DNA of 64,000 nt from Yersinia hibernica (GCF_004124235.1 NZ_CP032487.1:186001-250000); one strand, 5' to 3'; shown: positions 53,283-63,154, numbered from the stretch's first letter. Numbers and translations: made by a program. The notes: generated by a model not told the origin, from the letters alone.

Positions 53283-54092
53283 ATGTATCATGTTGTTGCT
53301 TCCGATTTAGATGGCACTCTGCTATCACCTGACCATATTCTGACGCCTTATACCAAAGAGACACTTAAGCTGCTGACGCAGCGTGATGTGCACTTTGTGT
53401 TCGCGACTGGCCGCCACCATATTGATGTCGCGCAAATCCGTGACAACCTGGAAATCAGCGCTTTTATGATTACCTCCAATGGCGCGCGCGTGCACAACAC
53501 CGCCGGGGAGCTGATTTTCAGTCATAACCTTGATGCGGATATTGCGCGTGATTTGTACAATATCGAACATTACAATCCTGATATTCTGACCAACGTCTAT
53601 CTGAATGATGAATGGTACATGAACCGCGAAAGCCCCGCACAGGAAGAGTTTTTCCGCGAATCGGTGTTCAAGTATCAGGTGTTTGAACCGGCATTGTTGC
53701 CGACAGATGGGGTATGTAAGGTTTATTTCACCTGCGAAGATCACGATAAGTTATTGATTTTGGAAGAAGCCATCAATGCGCGTTGGGGCGATCGAGTGAA
53801 TGTCAGTTTCTCCTTCCCAACCTGCCTGGAAGTGATGGGCGGTGGTGTTTCCAAAGGCCATGCGCTTGAGCAAGTGGCGAAAATCATTGGCTATTCATTG
53901 AAAGAATGCATCGCATTTGGCGATGGGATGAATGATTTGGAAATGCTGTCTATGGCGGGCAAGGGCTGCATTATGCGCGATGCCCATCAGCGCCTGAAAG
54001 ATATGTTGCCGAATCTGGAAGTTATTGGTTCGAATGCTGATGATGCAGTCCCCCATTATTTGCGAAAAATGTTCTTAGGGACTGATAAATAA
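53283..54092 (+). CDS. yigL: HAD-family (Cof-type) phosphatase YigL
   Basis: 269 residues. Motif I SDLDGTLLSP (near 7-16), motif II TSNGARV, motif III lysine before GHALEQ, and motif IV FGDGMNDLEML, all of the Cof subgroup. E. coli YigL dephosphorylates sugar phosphates and pyridoxal phosphate. It is followed by a strong terminator. Confidence 0.95.
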   Translation: MYHVVASDLDGTLLSPDHILTPYTKETLKLLTQRDVHFVFATGRHHIDVAQIRDNLEISAFMITSNGARVHNTAGELIFSHNLDADIARDLYNIEHYNPDILTNVYLNDEWYMNRESPAQEEFFRESVFKYQVFEPALLPTDGVCKVYFTCEDHDKLLILEEAINARWGDRVNVSFSFPTCLEVMGGGVSKGHALEQVAKIIGYSLKECIAFGDGMNDLEMLSMAGKGCIMRDAHQRLKDMLPNLEVIGSNADDAVPHYLRKMFLGTDK

Positions 54093-54114
54093 AATATTTC
54101 TATTAATAATAACG

Positions 54115-54146
54115 TGGCGCACAGTTGCATTGTGCGCCATTTTATT
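54115..54146 (+). terminator. Terminator of yigL
   Basis: TGGCGCACA and TGTGCGCCA pair perfectly around GTTGCAT, followed by TTTTATT. It also marks the junction where E. coli order (yigM, metR) gives way to glpQ. Confidence 0.9.
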
Positions 54147-54167
54147 CAGTTATTTCAGACAACTCAC

Positions 54168-55292
54168 TTACTGGTGTTGCCCCTGTTTTTGCAGGAACTG
54201 CACACCTTTATCCGGGAAGTCGGTGAAGACTCCGTCAACCCCAGCCTGATTATAGATAATATCGAACAGCTGATTCACATCCGTGGCGTATTTCGGCAGC
54301 TTATCCGCACGAATGGTGTATGGATGCACCATCATATTATTAGCGTGCGCATCTTTGACCATCCCGGTCAGCTTGATGTTATCCGGTGTTGAAGTCTCCA
54401 CGACCAGCATATGATAGTCAGGGCCGATGCCGTCAGCATACTGTGCCACCTGTTTCATCGCGCCGGGTTTGAACATCCAGTCATAGCTATAATTAACCCA
54501 CTGACCATCAGGTTTCTGCTCGTAGGTTTCGTTCCAGTCGGTATAAGCCACCAGTTGAACCAGTTTCAGGTTCATGCCCATCTTCGGTTCCAACTCATTC
54601 TTGATGCGCTTTAATTCATTGGCATCAAAGCATTGCAGATAAACTTTATCGCCTTTGGTGGTGTAACCGTACTGTTTCAATACTTCCAGCACTTTGGTGG
54701 AAATATCTTTCCCTTCCTGTTTATGGAACCATGGTGCTTTGATTTCAGGATAGATACCGATGTTTTTACCGGTTGAATGATTCAGCCCCTGAACAAATTC
54801 AATCTCTTCCTGGAAAGTGTGTACACGGAAGTCAGATTTGCCCATGGGGAAACGGCCCGGGTAGCTCTGTACTTTGTTACCATCTTTACCAATATCAAAG
54901 CCTTCGGTAAATTTCAGTGACTTGATTTCCGGTAAAGTGAAGTCAATGGCGTAATAGCGGCCATCTTTACGGGCGCGGTCTGGGAAGCGCTCGGCGACAT
55001 CTGTCACGCGGTCGAGATAATGGTCATGCAGCACCACTAACTCATTATCTTTGGTCATCACCAAATCTTGTTCAAGGTAATCAGCACCTTGCGCATAGGC
55101 CATGGCCTTGGCGGGCAGCGAATGCTCAGGCAAGTAGCCACTGGCACCGCGGTGCGCGATAACCACTTTATCGGCTGAGGGTTTGGTGAGGGGAGATTTT
55201 TCCGCCGTAGGTGACTCTGCCGCGTAGGCCATACCAGCGACTGAAGATGCCAAAATCATACTCGCTACCAGTGATTTTATGTGGGTTTGCAT
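54168..55292 (-). CDS. glpQ: Periplasmic glycerophosphodiester phosphodiesterase
   Basis: 374 residues from MQTHIKSLV, with GGAG eight bases upstream. A signal peptide runs to about residue 25 (AYAAES). The GDPD fold shows HRGASGYLPEHSLPAKA (catalytic His and metal Glu), YLEQDLVMTKDNELVVLHDHYLDR and YPEIKAPWFH. It releases glycerol-3-phosphate for GlpT. It follows glpT by 100 bases in the same direction, the glpTQ operon. Confidence 0.96.
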   Translation of the reverse strand: MQTHIKSLVASMILASSVAGMAYAAESPTAEKSPLTKPSADKVVIAHRGASGYLPEHSLPAKAMAYAQGADYLEQDLVMTKDNELVVLHDHYLDRVTDVAERFPDRARKDGRYYAIDFTLPEIKSLKFTEGFDIGKDGNKVQSYPGRFPMGKSDFRVHTFQEEIEFVQGLNHSTGKNIGIYPEIKAPWFHKQEGKDISTKVLEVLKQYGYTTKGDKVYLQCFDANELKRIKNELEPKMGMNLKLVQLVAYTDWNETYEQKPDGQWVNYSYDWMFKPGAMKQVAQYADGIGPDYHMLVVETSTPDNIKLTGMVKDAHANNMMVHPYTIRADKLPKYATDVNQLFDIIYNQAGVDGVFTDFPDKGVQFLQKQGQHQ

Positions 55293-55392
55293 TGATAGTG
55301 CTCCATTTATCAATTTCAGGGTATGAAAAAGGCCGTGTCGCTATTAATCCATAGATAACGGCACAGCCCAGGTATAACTTAACTAGCGAAAC

Positions 55393-56748
55393 TTATAAAT
55401 CCTGCTTTCTCGCCATCTCTTCGTGATGTTTTTTCTCACTAAGCATCACCACGAGCAACAACAACACCGCTAAGATACTGCCGCCAATCATCACCATAAA
55501 GCCACCGTCCCAACCGAAGTAGTCAACGGTATAACCGACGATAGCACTGGCCGCGACCGAGCCGCCCAGATAACCGAATAAACCGGTGAAACCTGCTGCG
55601 GTACCGGCCGCTTTTTTCGGCGCTAATTCAAGGGCATGTAAACCAATCAACATGACCGGGCCATAAATCAGGAAGCCGATAGTGATCATACACGCCATAT
55701 CGATACCGGGGTTCCCGACTGGGTTCAGCCAGTAAACAATGGTGGCGATAGTCACTAACGTCATAAAGAACACACCGGTGGCACCACGGTTGCCTTTAAA
55801 CACTTTGTCGGACATCCAACCGCACAGCAGTGTTCCTGGAATACCAGCGTATTCATACAGGAAATAAGCCCATGAGGATTTATCCAGCGCGAAGTGTTTC
55901 ACTTCTTTCAGGTAGGTCGGTGACCAGTCGAGGATGCCGTAACGCAGTAAATAAACAAAAACGTTAGCAATGGCGATATACCACAGCAATTTGTTAGGGA
56001 ATACATACTGCATAAAGATTTGCTTGGCGGTCAGCTCTTCTTCGGCTTCTTTGGTGTAGTCATCTGGGTAGTCGTTTTTGTACTCTTCAATGGGTGGCAA
56101 GCCCACGGATTGAGGAGTATCACGCATCAGACCAAAGACAATTAATGCCACCAAAATGGCACCAAAAGCAGGCATATAGAGTGCGGCTTTCCAGTCATTG
56201 AACCAGGCCATCCCCAGCAGGAACAGCAATGGCGGCAAACCGCCACCCACGTTATGGGCGCAGTTCCAAATGGAAACAATTCCGCCGCGTTCTTTCTTCG
56301 ACCACCAGTGCACCATGGTACGGCCACATGGCGGCCACCCCATCCCCTGGAACCAGCCGCACAGGAACAGCAGCACAAACATTATGGCGATACTGGATGT
56401 TGCCCATGGCACAAAGCCCATAAACAGCATCACGGCCGCAGAGAGAATCAAACCGGCAGAGAGAAATACTCGTGGGTTAGACCGGTCAGAAACCGAACCC
56501 ATGATGAACTTTGAGAAACCATAAGCAATAGAAATACCGGATAGTGCGAAACCCAGATCCCCGCGCGAGAATCCTTGTTCGATCAAATACGGCATGGCCA
56601 GAGTAAAGTTTTTACGTACCAAATAGTAGGCAGCGTAACCGAAGAAGATACCCATGAAGATTTGCCAGCGTAAGCGGCGGTATGTGGGGTCAACCTGGTC
56701 TGCGGGGAGCCTTGCCACATGTGGCGCGGGCTTAAAAATACTCAACAT
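55393..56748 (-). CDS. glpT: Glycerol-3-phosphate:phosphate antiporter GlpT
   Basis: 451 residues, an MFS transporter with twelve membrane segments and strongly similar to E. coli Glp[16 protein letters not shown] contains the substrate-site arginine (near 45), [10 protein letters not shown] is the MFS loop motif, and [12 protein letters not shown] the second-half site including an Arg near 269. It is also the main fosfomycin entry route. First gene of glpTQ, divergent from glpABC. Confidence 0.97.
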   Translation of the reverse strand: MLSIFKPAPHVARLPADQVDPTYRRLRWQIFMGIFFGYAAYYLVRKNFTLAMPYLIEQGFSRGDLGFALSGISIAYGFSKFIMGSVSDRSNPRVFLSAGLILSAAVMLFMGFVPWATSSIAIMFVLLFLCGWFQGMGWPPCGRTMVHWWSKKERGGIVSIWNCAHNVGGGLPPLLFLLGMAWFNDWKAALYMPAFGAILVALIVFGLMRDTPQSVGLPPIEEYKNDYPDDYTKEAEEELTAKQIFMQYVFPNKLLWYIAIANVFVYLLRYGILDWSPTYLKEVKHFALDKSSWAYFLYEYAGIPGTLLCGWMSDKVFKGNRGATGVFFMTLVTIATIVYWLNPVGNPGIDMACMITIGFLIYGPVMLIGLHALELAPKKAAGTAAGFTGLFGYLGGSVAASAIVGYTVDYFGWDGGFMVMIGGSILAVLLLLVVMLSEKKHHEEMARKQDL

Positions 56749-56854
56749 GAGTGCCTCCGATGGCTTTTTGTTGTTTTTTTGACTCCGGGATAGCCTGGTA
56801 TCTATCCGGTGGTTAAACGGTATTCGCTAGCTAAATAGCAAAGCGACTGTCGTT

Positions 56855-56872
56855 TATGTTCCATAACGAGCG
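56855..56872. promoter_or_regulatory. GlpR operator
   Basis: TATGTTCCATAACGAGCG resembles the GlpR consensus (WATGTTCGWT-AWCGAACAT), with a strong left half and weaker right half. Confidence 0.6.
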
Positions 56873-56994
56873 CCATGCTAGATAAATTTGCGTAACTTAT
56901 CTGTGAGTGATGGCGCATTTGTTACAGTTATATGAAAGCGGCGGCAATTTTGAGCGATTGGTTAACATTTTGAAACTGGTAATGACAAATTACC

Positions 56995-57010
56995 TGTGAC
57001 TTTGATCACA
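56995..57010. promoter_or_regulatory. CRP site in glp control region
   Basis: TGTGACTTTGATCACA is a perfect TGTGA-N6-TCACA CRP consensus, central in the divergent region and 137 bases before the glpA start. Confidence 0.88.
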
Positions 57011-57146
57011 ATCATGGTTTTTAAACACCATGTTACTTTCGTTTTTGGTTCGTTTTTGTTCCTTATCAAACAATACCCCTAAAGACTGTGGCTCAATAGA
57101 CTCATAATTAGCCGCCTGGCGGCTGTCTGATAATGTGGGGTCTTTC

Positions 57147-58802
57147 ATGACGAACAGTTCTCCTTACACAGAAACGGATGTCATCATCATTGGTGGTGGT
57201 GCGACCGGGGCCGGTATAGCTCGAGACTGCGCCCGCCGGGGTTTAGCGTGCACACTGCTGGAGAGACATGACATTGCCACCGGGGCAACGGGGCGCAACC
57301 ATGGCTTATTACACAGTGGTGCGCGTTATGCAGTGACCGATGGTGAGTCCGCCCGTGAATGTATTGAAGAAAACCGGATTCTGAAACGCATCGCCCGCCA
57401 TTGTATTGAGCAAACAGATGGTTTGTTTATCACCTTGCCGGAAGACGCGCTGGAATATCAGGAACAATTTATTGCCCGCTGCCAGGAGGCGGGGATCGAG
57501 GCCGAAGCCATTGATCCGCAACAAGCATTACGGCTCGAACCTGCGGCCAATCCAGCACTGATTGCCGCCGTGCGGGTGCCGGATGGCACGGTAGACCCCT
57601 TCCGCCTAACCGCAGCCAATATGCTGGATGCCCGTGAGCACGGGGCTAATGTACTCACTTATCATGAAGTTATCGGTTTATTGCGCCAAGGTGATCGGGT
57701 GAGTGGGGTGCGTGTTTTCGATCATAAAAATCAGCGCCAATATGAGATTCATGCCCAAATCGTGGTTAACGCGGCGGGGATCTGGGGTCAGCACATTGCA
57801 GAATACGCTGATCTGCGAATTCGCATGTTTCCAGCCAAAGGCGCGCTGCTGATCCTCGGCCATCGGATCAACAACATGGTGATCAACCGCTGCCGCAAAC
57901 CGGCGGATGCCGACATCTTGGTGCCGGGCGATACCATTTCATTGATCGGCACCACCTCCACACATATTGAATATGATCAGATAGATAATATGGTCGTCAC
58001 GGCGCAAGAGGTGGATACCTTAATTCGTGAGGGGTCAAAACTTTCACCGCAACTGGCGCAAACGCGCATTTTACGCGCTTATGCTGGGGTTAGGCCGCTG
58101 GTGGCCAGTGATGATGACCCTTCCGGGCGCAATGTGAGCCGCGGCATTGTATTACTCGACCACTCCAGCCGTGATGGGTTGGAGGGCTTCATCACCATTA
58201 CCGGCGGGAAATTAATGACTTACCGGCTGATGGCGCAATGGGCCACTGATAAAGTCTGCGAAAAACTTGGCGTGACGGCGGCCTGTACCACGGCCCAAGA
58301 ACCCCTGCCCGGTTCACAGCAGTCAGCGGAACAGACGCTCAGCAAAGTTATTTCCCTGCCGGCCAGTATTCGCGGCTCGGCGGTTTATCGCCATGGTGAC
58401 CGCGCGACACAATTGTTAGCTGGAAACCGCTTGGATAACAGCTTGGTCTGTGAGTGTGAGGCAGTGACGGCCGGTGAAGTACGCTATGCCATTGAATCTC
58501 TTTTCGTCAATAACCTGCTGGATTTACGCCGCCGCACCCGTGTGGGCATGGGGACTTGCCAGGGCGAGCTTTGCGCTTGCCGCGCGGCGGGTTTACTCAG
58601 CCGCTTTAAGGTGGCGACCCCACAACAATCCCGCGAACAACTGGTGCAGTTCCTTAATGAGCGCTGGAAAGGTGTGCGGCCAATAGCCTGGGGTGATGCT
58701 TTACGCGAAAGTGAGTTTACTCATTGGGTTTATCAGGGTCTTTGTGGCCTGGACGATAGCCCAAGCATGACCAATGTTCAGGAGAAACCAGATGAAATTT
58801 GA
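57147..58802 (+). CDS. glpA: Anaerobic glycerol-3-phosphate dehydrogenase subunit A
   Basis: 551 residues from MTNSSPYTETDV, with GGGG six bases upstream. FAD-binding N-terminus (VIIIGGGATGAGIARDCARRG), RHDIATGATGRNHGLLHSGARY of the GlpA/GlpD family, and a C-terminal BFD-like [2Fe-2S] domain with Cys in VCECEAVTAGE and GTCQGELCACR. Oxidises glycerol-3-phosphate to DHAP in the GlpABC membrane complex. Eleven bases overlap glpB. Confidence 0.96.
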   Translation: MTNSSPYTETDVIIIGGGATGAGIARDCARRGLACTLLERHDIATGATGRNHGLLHSGARYAVTDGESARECIEENRILKRIARHCIEQTDGLFITLPEDALEYQEQFIARCQEAGIEAEAIDPQQALRLEPAANPALIAAVRVPDGTVDPFRLTAANMLDAREHGANVLTYHEVIGLLRQGDRVSGVRVFDHKNQRQYEIHAQIVVNAAGIWGQHIAEYADLRIRMFPAKGALLILGHRINNMVINRCRKPADADILVPGDTISLIGTTSTHIEYDQIDNMVVTAQEVDTLIREGSKLSPQLAQTRILRAYAGVRPLVASDDDPSGRNVSRGIVLLDHSSRDGLEGFITITGGKLMTYRLMAQWATDKVCEKLGVTAACTTAQEPLPGSQQSAEQTLSKVISLPASIRGSAVYRHGDRATQLLAGNRLDNSLVCECEAVTAGEVRYAIESLFVNNLLDLRRRTRVGMGTCQGELCACRAAGLLSRFKVATPQQSREQLVQFLNERWKGVRPIAWGDALRESEFTHWVYQGLCGLDDSPSMTNVQEKPDEI

Positions 58803-60066
58803 TGTGATTATCATCGGGGGTGGGCTGGCTGGCCTGGCCTGCGGTATTCGCCTGGCTGAGCAAGGTAAATATTGCGCCATTGTCAGTGCCGGTCAAAATG
58901 CGCTGCATTTTTCCTCTGGCTCTTTGGATCTATTGGCAAAATTACCGGATGGGCGGGCAGTGAGCCAGCCGCTCTCGGCACTGGAAATGTTAGCGGAGTT
59001 AGCTCCTGAGCATCCTTATAGCAAAATGGGGCAAACCGCTCAGGTGGGGCAGCTGGCACAACAAGCGGAATCCCTGTTACAGCGATGTGGCCTGAATCTG
59101 GTCGGTAGCGCGACGAAAAATCACTTGCGCCTTACGCCATTGGGCAGTTGCCGCCCCACTTGGCTCAGCCCGGTGGATATCCCGGTGGCACCCTTGGCAG
59201 GCCCACTGCCGTGGCACAAAGTCGCGGTGATTGGAATTGAAGGTTTCCTCGACTTTCAGCCACAAATGGTTGCCAGCGCCTTGCAGGAGCAGGGGGTTGA
59301 AGCCACTGCGGATTATCTGCATTCACTGGCGCTGGATCGCCTGCGGGATAATCCCAGCGAATTTCGGGCGGTGAACATTGCTCGGGTGCTGGATCAACCA
59401 GAAAATCTGCAACCGCTAGCTGATGAGTTAGTGCGTTTGTCAGCTGCTGCGGAAATGATTTTACTGCCCGCTTGTATTGGGCTGGATGAATCGGCCCCAT
59501 TGGATGCCCTGCGCGCGGCGGTGGGCAAGCCCATTCAGTTGTTGCCAACTCTGCCGCCATCATTACTCGGCATGCGCCTGCATCAAGCTCTGCGCCAGCG
59601 CTTCCAGCAATTAGGCGGCATGGTTATGCCCGGTGATGCTGTCTTGCGCGCTGAATTGGTGGGGAATCGGATTACCGGGCTGTATAGCCGCAACCATGGT
59701 GATATTCCACTGCGGGCCACCCAGATGGTGCTGGCGAGTGGCAGTTTCTTCAGCAATGGGCTGGTGGCCACTTTTGAGCAGGTCTATGAGCCAATACTGG
59801 ATCTGGATATTTTATCACTGCCGAATCGGGCGGATTGGAGCCGCAGCAATATGTTTGCGCCGCAACCTTATTTGCAATTTGGCGTACACACCGATAACCA
59901 GCTGCGGGCGCTACGCGGCGGGGTGGCCTTGGATAATTTACACGTGATTGGCGCAGTTCTCGGCGGATTCGACCCGCTGCAACAAGGATGCGGTGCTGGG
60001 GTTTCGCTGACCAGCGCATTGTTTGTCGCACAGCAGATTGTCAGCGCCATGGAGGTAACATTATGA
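58792..60066 (+). CDS. glpB: Anaerobic glycerol-3-phosphate dehydrogenase subunit B
   Basis: 424 residues from ATG at 58792, with AGGAGA six bases upstream and inside the glpA end. FMN/FAD-binding start MKFDVIIIGGGLAGLACGIRLAEQGK. GlpB links the catalytic GlpA to the GlpC anchor. The segment RPTWLSPVDIP and the C-terminal VIGAVLGGFDPLQQGCGAGVSL are conserved. Overlaps glpC by 4 bases. Confidence 0.95.
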   Translation: MKFDVIIIGGGLAGLACGIRLAEQGKYCAIVSAGQNALHFSSGSLDLLAKLPDGRAVSQPLSALEMLAELAPEHPYSKMGQTAQVGQLAQQAESLLQRCGLNLVGSATKNHLRLTPLGSCRPTWLSPVDIPVAPLAGPLPWHKVAVIGIEGFLDFQPQMVASALQEQGVEATADYLHSLALDRLRDNPSEFRAVNIARVLDQPENLQPLADELVRLSAAAEMILLPACIGLDESAPLDALRAAVGKPIQLLPTLPPSLLGMRLHQALRQRFQQLGGMVMPGDAVLRAELVGNRITGLYSRNHGDIPLRATQMVLASGSFFSNGLVATFEQVYEPILDLDILSLPNRADWSRSNMFAPQPYLQFGVHTDNQLRALRGGVALDNLHVIGAVLGGFDPLQQGCGAGVSLTSALFVAQQIVSAMEVTL

Positions 60067-61316
60067 CGTGGCTGCCACAGCACCAAGACATTCAGGATAA
60101 ACATGTATCACGGGATAACAGCTTTGAAAGTTGCATCAAATGCACGGTGTGTACCACTTATTGCCCAGTGGCGAAAGTTAACCCGCTTTATCCGGGGCCA
60201 AAACAAGCCGGCCCCGATGGTGAGCGCCTGCGCCTGAAAGATCCGGCCCTCTATGATGATGCATTGAAGTATTGCACTAACTGCAAACGTTGCGAAGTCG
60301 CCTGCCCGTCAGATGTAAAAATCGGCGACATCATCCAGCGCGCTAAAGCCAGTTACAGCAGCAATAAGCCCAAACTGCGCGATGCTATCCTCAGTCACAC
60401 CGATATTATGGGCACACTTTCGACGCCGTTTGCCCCGGTCGTCAATGCCGTCACGGGGTTAAAACCGGTGCGAGCTTTGCTTGATAAAGCATTGAAAATT
60501 GACCATCGGCGCGAGTTACCCAAATACTCGTTTGGTACTTTCCGCCGCTGGTATCGCCAACAAGCTGAGAAACAACAGCAATATACTGAGCAAGTGGCGT
60601 TTTTCCATGGCTGCTTTGTTAACTACAACCATCCGCAGCTGGGTAAGGATTTAATCAGTGTATTCAATGCCATGAACATTGGTGTTCAATTGCTTAAACG
60701 CGAGAAATGCTGTGGTGTGCCGCTGATTGCCAATGGGTTTATTGCACAGGCGAAAAAACAGGCGCGGGTGAATTTGGCGTCTCTCACTGACGCGGTGATT
60801 GATCGGGATATCCCAGTGGTCGCCACCTCCTCAAGTTGTACTTTTACATTGAGAGATGAATATCCGCATCTGCTGGATGTCGATACCGCGCCAGTGCGCG
60901 ACAGAGTGGAGCTGGCGACGCGCTATCTCTACCGCTTATTAGACCAAGGGCGTGAGTTGCCGCTGAAAGCCTTATTCTCTTCAGAAAACAAACCGTTACG
61001 CATTGCTTACCATACCCCTTGTCACATGGAAAAAATGGGCTGGACGGCTTATACCCTGGCCTTGTTGCAGCGCATTCCGGGTATTGATCTGGTGGTGTTG
61101 GATTCTCAATGTTGTGGAATTGCCGGAACATATGGCTTTAAATCAGAGAATTACGCCACATCCCAAGGAATTGGGGCCTCATTATTCCAACAAATTGAGG
61201 GCAGTGGTGTTGATTTAGTGATTACTGACTGTGAAACCTGTAAATGGCAGATTGAAATGTCGACCAGCAAGAAATGCGAGCATCCGATGACCTTACTGGC
61301 ACAGGCATTGGCATGA
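60063..61316 (+). CDS. glpC: Anaerobic glycerol-3-phosphate dehydrogenase subunit C
   Basis: 417 residues. Two N-terminal 4Fe-4S clusters: CIKCTVCTTYCPV (about 24-36) and CTNCKRCEVACPS (about 72-84). Two C-terminal CCG domains with CCGVPL and CCGIAG. It anchors the complex to the inner membrane and passes electrons to menaquinone. Start MTWLPQHQDIQDKHVSRDN, ATGA overlap with glpB. Confidence 0.96.
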   Translation: MTWLPQHQDIQDKHVSRDNSFESCIKCTVCTTYCPVAKVNPLYPGPKQAGPDGERLRLKDPALYDDALKYCTNCKRCEVACPSDVKIGDIIQRAKASYSSNKPKLRDAILSHTDIMGTLSTPFAPVVNAVTGLKPVRALLDKALKIDHRRELPKYSFGTFRRWYRQQAEKQQQYTEQVAFFHGCFVNYNHPQLGKDLISVFNAMNIGVQLLKREKCCGVPLIANGFIAQAKKQARVNLASLTDAVIDRDIPVVATSSSCTFTLRDEYPHLLDVDTAPVRDRVELATRYLYRLLDQGRELPLKALFSSENKPLRIAYHTPCHMEKMGWTAYTLALLQRIPGIDLVVLDSQCCGIAGTYGFKSENYATSQGIGASLFQQIEGSGVDLVITDCETCKWQIEMSTSKKCEHPMTLLAQALA

Positions 61317-61330
61317 GAGTCAAAGATAGA

Positions 61331-61347
61331 GCGCGGTTGCCCCGCGC
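61331..61347. terminator. Hairpin between convergent glpC and dcrB
   Basis: GCGCGG (61331-61336) pairs with CCGCGC (61342-61347) around TTGCC. No obvious T run, so the call is tentative. Confidence 0.4.
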
Positions 61348-61369
61348 CCTATTGAACAAGCCCCCAGAC

Positions 61370-61909
61370 TTACGGGACTGATGGTGAATTTAATTTCAAG
61401 GTGCTGATAATAGACTCAGCTTCTGTTTGCGCTTGCTGCTGATTCTCAGCTGGCAGAGTAATTTGTATGGTTATCAGTCTGTTATCAACATTTCCCATTA
61501 ACACAGAAGAATAAGCTTTCTGGCCACCGCTGGTAATAATACTGTCCAATTGCTGGAAAGGATGCCCATCGACCTTAATGGCTTTGTTCGTCACGACTTG
61601 TAGGTTGGCATCACGGGTGCGTTGCTGCTCGGCCAGGCGCTCAGTGAGCACATCCAAGGCTTCATTGCTCTTATCACCTAAAATCACGATAACCGCTTTA
61701 TCGCCAGTTTTGTTGGCGTAAACGTGCATATTGTTAGCTTGATTACCCATTTTCCCGCTTTGGTCAGATAAGTCAGCAGGCAAACTAAACGCGACTTTAC
61801 CCTCCAACAGGCTGACTGGCTGGCCGACATTCTTATCATTGCCACCATCACAGGCACTTAATCCTGCAACCAACAGGCCGACGGCGAGAAATTTGGTTAT
61901 TTTATGCAT
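61370..61909 (-). CDS. dcrB: Lipoprotein DcrB
   Basis: 179 residues, signal peptide with lipobox VAGLSAC (Cys at 20) and then a mature part of the DcrB family ([28 protein letters not shown]). E. coli dcrB is needed for phage C1 infection and, with its paralogues, lipoprotein maturation stress. Followed on the same strand group by yhhQ, as in E. coli near tusA. Confidence 0.88.
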   Translation of the reverse strand: MHKITKFLAVGLLVAGLSACDGGNDKNVGQPVSLLEGKVAFSLPADLSDQSGKMGNQANNMHVYANKTGDKAVIVILGDKSNEALDVLTERLAEQQRTRDANLQVVTNKAIKVDGHPFQQLDSIITSGGQKAYSSVLMGNVDNRLITIQITLPAENQQQAQTEAESIISTLKLNSPSVP

Positions 61910-61969
61910 GGGAATCCCTTATTGATGATTAATCGTCTTATCGCACCTTATTCAGACGCCAAAAGCAAT

Positions 61970-62650
61970 CTATTGTTCAGCAGGATTCATCTGAGAGAGT
62001 GCCTGCTGACGGGTTTTTTTAGCAAAATACTTCAGTAACATGTTGAGCATCACGCCATAAGCTGGCAAGAAGAATAACATGCAGATCAATAACTTGAAGC
62101 TATAATCCACCAAGGCGATTTCCACCCAGTTTGCCGCCATAAAAGGGTCGGAACTGCGGTAAAAGGCAATAAAGAAGAACGCCATGGTGTCACTGATATT
62201 GCCAAAGAACATTGCCGCGGTTGGGGCAACCCACCAGGCACTGCGCTGACGAAGGCGGTTAAATACTTGAACATCAAGGATTTGTCCAAGCACATATGCC
62301 ATAAAACTGGCCACTGCGATGCGCGCCACGACTACATTAAAGCTGGTCAATGCCGGAAATCCTTGCCAGCTTCCCTGATAAAACAGGGCAGAAATGAGAT
62401 ACGAAATAAGCAAAGCAGGCACCATGACGGACAAAATAATTCTGCGCGCCAAAGGGGCACCAAAAATCCGCACGGTCAGGTCGGTGGCTAAGAAGATAAA
62501 TGGAAAGGTAAAAGCCCCCCAGGTGGTATGAAAACCGAAAATAGCTATCGGTAATTGCACCAAATAGTTGCTGGAGGTAATGATGACAATATGGAATAGC
62601 GACAGCCATACCAACGCGGTCATCCGCTGTTGAGCAGTAAACGAAAACAT
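61970..62650 (-). CDS. yhhQ: Queuosine precursor transporter YhhQ
   Basis: 226 residues from MFSFTAQQRMTALVWLSLFH, with AAGG eight bases upstream. Six membrane segments of the DUF165/VUT family that imports preQ0 and preQ1. SSNYLVQLPIAIFGFHTTWGAFTFPFIFLATDLTVRIFG and FMAYVLGQILDVQVFNRLRQ are near-identical to E. coli. The riboswitch-like leader supports the role. A frame extension 13 codons upstream would run through that leader and is rejected. Confidence 0.95.
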   Translation of the reverse strand: MFSFTAQQRMTALVWLSLFHIVIITSSNYLVQLPIAIFGFHTTWGAFTFPFIFLATDLTVRIFGAPLARRIILSVMVPALLISYLISALFYQGSWQGFPALTSFNVVVARIAVASFMAYVLGQILDVQVFNRLRQRSAWWVAPTAAMFFGNISDTMAFFFIAFYRSSDPFMAANWVEIALVDYSFKLLICMLFFLPAYGVMLNMLLKYFAKKTRQQALSQMNPAEQ

Positions 62651-62658
62651 AAATGTGA

Positions 62659-62690
62659 CCTTTTTGGTTATTGGGGTGAGGGAACCCAAA
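62659..62690 (-). promoter_or_regulatory. PreQ1-I-type riboswitch of yhhQ
   Basis: The minus-strand leader reads TTTGGGTTCCCTCACCCCAA (62690-62671) and then TAACCAAAAAGG (62670-62659). TTGGG/CCCAA form P1. CCT of the loop (62681-62679) can pair with AGG of the ribosome-binding site (62661-62659), the preQ1-I pseudoknot. GGTTC before the loop and the A-rich 3' tail fit the class. Ligand binding would hide the AAGG site of a queuosine-precursor importer. Confidence 0.78.
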
Positions 62691-62899
62691 CAAAATGTGC
62701 CGCAATTTTGCGACGCGGCGGCATAATACGCGTTTGCGCAACGAATGCAATGGTTAATTTTAGCGCAAACGATGGCTTATCCACGGAAATTATTGTGCCA
62801 CTTGCACCTTAAAACCGGCGGAGTAAACTATCCTGCTGCATAAGCCTGCTGACACTTATATGGCGATTAACCTGTTTACTGACACACAAGAGAACTGCA

Positions 62900-63154
62900 A
62901 TGACCGATATTTTTGCCAACCCGGATAAAACACTGGATGCACTGGGCTTACGTTGCCCGGAGCCCGTGATGATGGTGCGTAAAACCGTCCGGCATATGGA
63001 AGACGGTCAAACCCTGCTCATCATTGCTGATGATCCGGCCACAACTCGCGATATCCCCGGTTTTTGCCGTTTTATGGAGCACCAGTTGTTGGCGCAAGAT
63101 ACCCAACAGACGCCATATCGCTACTTGGTGAAGAAAGGGGCAAAAGCGCAGTAA
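62900..63154 (+). CDS. tusA: Sulfurtransferase TusA
   Basis: 84 residues. The sulfur-carrying Cys19 is in [13 protein letters not shown], the TusA/SirA signature. It takes sulfur from IscS and passes it to TusBCD for 2-thiouridine, and serves molybdenum cofactor synthesis. The start follows AGAG. Convergent with zntA; yhhQ is divergent. Confidence 0.97.
   Translation: MTDIFANPDKTLDALGLRCPEPVMMVRKTVRHMEDGQTLLIIADDPATTRDIPGFCRFMEHQLLAQDTQQTPYRYLVKKGAKAQ

Larger units (their letters stand above)
56749..57146. promoter_or_regulatory. Divergent glpTQ / glpABC control region
   Basis: 398 bases between divergent start codons. It contains a GlpR-like operator (56855-56872), a consensus CRP site (56995-57010) and repeated GTTCG/GTTCC half-sites around 57037-57062. 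E. coli glpTQ-glpA is controlled by GlpR, CRP, FNR/ArcA and FIS from the same kind of region. Confidence 0.75.

Noticed and set aside
56896..56916. Second CRP site TGTGAGTGATGGCGCA in the glp region
   Set aside because: Only the left half fits; the right half GCGCA is too far from TCACA to be listed.
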